From Acidimicrobiaceae bacterium (GTDB lineage: Bacteria > Actinomycetota > Acidimicrobiia > Acidimicrobiales > Bog-793): a stretch of 12,488 bases of DNA. Numbering within the stretch: the stretch's first letter is position 1; every line of letters starts with the position of its first letter. Below are positions 10,834 to 12,488 of the stretch, piece after piece. The translations under genes and the position numbers were made by a program. Where the stretch lies: positions 1 to 12,488 of the forward strand of contig DAHUZG010000105.1 of assembly GCA_027306715.1 (NCBI GenBank), in the 5' to 3' direction. A model generated the notes under the pieces. It worked only from the letters and a program-made list of their open reading frames with translations. It had not been told where the DNA came from and searched no databases.

Positions 10834-12488
10834 TCGACCGTCGAGGAGCCGGCGCGCCCGGCGCCCGGTGGGCGCCGCCGGCGGCCCGGGAGCAGCGCCA
10901 GGGCGGCGAGCACCACGCCGGCGACGAGCCCGAGCAGGCTGAGCAACTCGCCTTCGACGACCGAGCGCGGGCGGTAGCGGCACGTCACGACGAACCTACC
11001 CGCAGGAACGTGCACCATCTGCAACAACCCGCCGATCTCAACGACGCGCTCGCTCACCTGCTTGCCGCCGCCGGTTGGCCGGATCGTCACCGTCCATCCT
11101 GGCTCGTAGGCCTCGCTGCGCACGAGCTCGGCCGGCCGCGGGGAGCTGACGGCCATCTGCTCCGGTGCTCCGAGCGGCGTACGGGCAACCGTCACCCGCG
11201 ATCGGGTGATGCGCCGTGTGGCGATCTTGCCACGCAGCGAGTCAGATTGCAGCCACGCACGACCGGCGGCTCGGGTGTTGACGTAGATGTCGAGCGCGTC
11301 GATCGTGCCGGCAAAGCGCCAGTGCGGCGGAGCCACGTCGCCCTGCAGCGTGCCGTCGAGGACATAGCGCTGGGCCGGGTCGCGGGTGACGATCGTGACG
11401 GCGCCGAGCGTCGCGGTGACCTTCGAGGCGTTCTCGATCGTGACGCTCTCGACCACCCGGCGGGCCGGGAAGCCGGCGACCGCCTGGCCGCCCCGGACCG
11501 CCAGCACGTGCGCCGCCGCCGGGACCCGGTCGCCCTCGGCGATGCGCAGCGCCGGCGCTGGAGGCGCCTGCGGGTCGAGGATGGCCGTCGCCCGCACGAG
11601 CGCGTACGGCTGGGCCATGAGGAAGGTCTGCGAGGCTCCTGGCGCGAGCACGTACGGCCCGGAGGTGAGGACGGGAGCCGTAGCAGTCGTTCGCGTGGGG
11701 GCCACCCCGTCGACCGGCGGCGGGGCGAGGCGGGCGATCGGGTCCCAGACGTACCAGGGGAGGGTCAGCAGCTCGCGCAGGTCGAGACTGTCGAAGCCGC
11801 CCCCGGAGAGCTGGTCGGCGGCGAGGACCTCGAAGCCGTGGGTGTCGGTGACGTTTTGGTAGGAACCGCTGACGATCGAGCCGTAGCCCTCGACGCTGCT
11901 GGTGCCCTGCAAGATGTTGAGGTCGGTGATGCCGAGCTTGTCGGGCACGCCCATCGCGGTCGGCGGATAGCTGAACAACGGGTCGTAGATGGCGCTTCGC
12001 CCGCCTCCGGCGCTCGCCTGCACGGCGCGAGCCTCCGGCGTGGCGGCGTTGAAGCTCGAGAGAGGCGGGGCGGCGTAGGTGGCGTTGAGGGCGTAGGTGG
12101 CGATGTCGATGGCGACGAAGGCAACGAGCAGCCAGCGTCGTCGGCGGCCCCGCAGCCGGTGCGCGAGCAGCAGGAACATCAGCAGCGCCAGCGCCGCCGC
12201 CGCAGACCACCGGAGGTAGTCCTCGAGGTGGCGGTCGAAGAAGTCCGGCTGGTAGGAGGGCATCTCGATGCGCACCGCCAGCCAAGCAGGGGCGGCGGCG
12301 GCGGCGATCACCGTCGCTAGGACGACGAGCGGGCTGAGCGAGGCGAGCAGCCGGCTCGGCCAGCTGGCGAGGGGGCGCCAGACGCTCACGAGCGCCCGGG
12401 AGCGACCGGCCAGGTCGTCGACGAAGAAGGCAAGCAGCACGACGAGCGCCAGATCGATGAGCTCGGCGTTGCGGTTCTGCAGCCGCTG
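10824..12488 (-). CDS. YfhO-like integral membrane protein, C-terminal part (5' end outside window)
   Basis: The frame is open from the window edge for 554 codons, so the N terminus and most membrane helices are missing. Visible helices lie at about 9-30, 48-74, 89-111 and 118-138. A long extracytoplasmic domain of roughly 370 residues follows, then one last helix (about 512-533, SLLGLVAGVVLAALALLPG) and an Arg-rich tail. The features of the YfhO group are GYGSIVSGSYQ (a loop after the helices), SEAYEPGWTVTI, and GGLLQMVHVPAGRFVVTCRYRP just before the last helix. YfhO proteins are polytopic membrane proteins implicated in glycosylation of cell-surface polymers. The assignment rests on these C-terminal motifs. 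A different large glycosyltransferase-like membrane family is possible. Confidence 0.82.
   Translation of the reverse strand, partial: QRLQNRNAELIDLALVVLLAFFVDDLAGRSRALVSVWRPLASWPSRLLASLSPLVVLATVIAAAAAPAWLAVRIEMPSYQPDFFDRHLEDYLRWSAAAALALLMFLLLAHRLRGRRRRWLLVAFVAIDIATYALNATYAAPPLSSFNAATPEARAVQASAGGGRSAIYDPLFSYPPTAMGVPDKLGITDLNILQGTSSVEGYGSIVSGSYQNVTDTHGFEVLAADQLSGGGFDSLDLRELLTLPWYVWDPIARLAPPPVDGVAPTRTTATAPVLTSGPYVLAPGASQTFLMAQPYALVRATAILDPQAPPAPALRIAEGDRVPAAAHVLAVRGGQAVAGFPARRVVESVTIENASKVTATLGAVTIVTRDPAQRYVLDGTLQGDVAPPHWRFAGTIDALDIYVNTRAAGRAWLQSDSLRGKIATRRITRSRVTVARTPLGAPEQMAVSSPRPAELVRSEAYEPGWTVTIRPTGGGKQVSERVVEIGGLLQMVHVPAGRFVVTCRYRPRSVVEGELLSLLGLVAGVVLAALALLPGRRRRPPGAGRAGSSTVDAI

Noticed and set aside
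10371..12320. 649-codon open frame on the + strand
   Set aside because: It lies antisense to the YfhO-like gene and the TetR gene, which have clear family motifs. Its translation is Arg/Gly/Asp/His-rich without any recognisable domain.
1..12488. A defence, toxin-antitoxin or secondary-metabolite system
   Set aside because: The NodI/NodJ-like exporter, TetR gene and LigD domain could suggest one. But no biosynthetic enzyme, nuclease, toxin or mobility gene is adjacent, and each gene fits an ordinary chromosomal role.

Overview
The window is about 70% GC with strong GC bias at third codon positions. It uses GTG starts freely, and several promoters place a TANNNT -10 box only 6-8 nt before a start codon, which is the leaderless-mRNA geometry. 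Together with an RsbV-RsbW-SigF type stress module, this points to a high-GC actinobacterium. A deep lineage such as Acidimicrobiia is plausible but is inference only. No rRNA, tRNA, CRISPR, insertion sequence or phage gene was seen.

Layout. (1) 1-827, + strand: the 3' end of an unrecognised gene, translationally coupled to a GmhA-like SIS-domain sugar-phosphate isomerase with an altered phosphate loop. (2) 828-1516: a gene-poor spacer with three tandem repeats and a perfect 21-bp palindrome. A small acidic, disordered protein (1517-1756, +) follows. (3) 1916-3707, - strand: a partner-switching operon in the order rsbV (STAS), rsbW (anti-sigma, with an eroded ATP site), sigF-type sigma factor. 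(4) 3708-4076: a repeat-rich divergent spacer, then a stand-alone LigD-type polymerase domain (+). (5) 5078-7768, +: a NodI/NodJ-like ABC-2 exporter made of one ATPase and two permeases, with overlapping start/stop codons. (6) 7872-9722, -: a full-length short-form transketolase. (7) 9899-10612, -: a TetR-family regulator. (8) 10824 to the window edge, -: the C-terminal part of a YfhO-like membrane protein.

The genes are mostly ordinary families. The unusual part lies at their edges. Twelve short tandem arrays with unrelated units (periods 13-32 bp) sit almost only in spacers or exactly across start or stop codons. The only one inside a gene has a 21-bp, frame-keeping period. The most striking array has a 14-bp unit. 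Because of its length and sequence it forms five consecutive five-codon mini-ORFs, each with its stop overlapping the next GTG, and the ladder ends on the ligD start. A separate 14-codon mini-ORF bridges the two ABC permeases with the same overlap geometry. The stress module adds an apparently kinase-dead RsbW next to an STAS partner that keeps its phosphorylatable serine.
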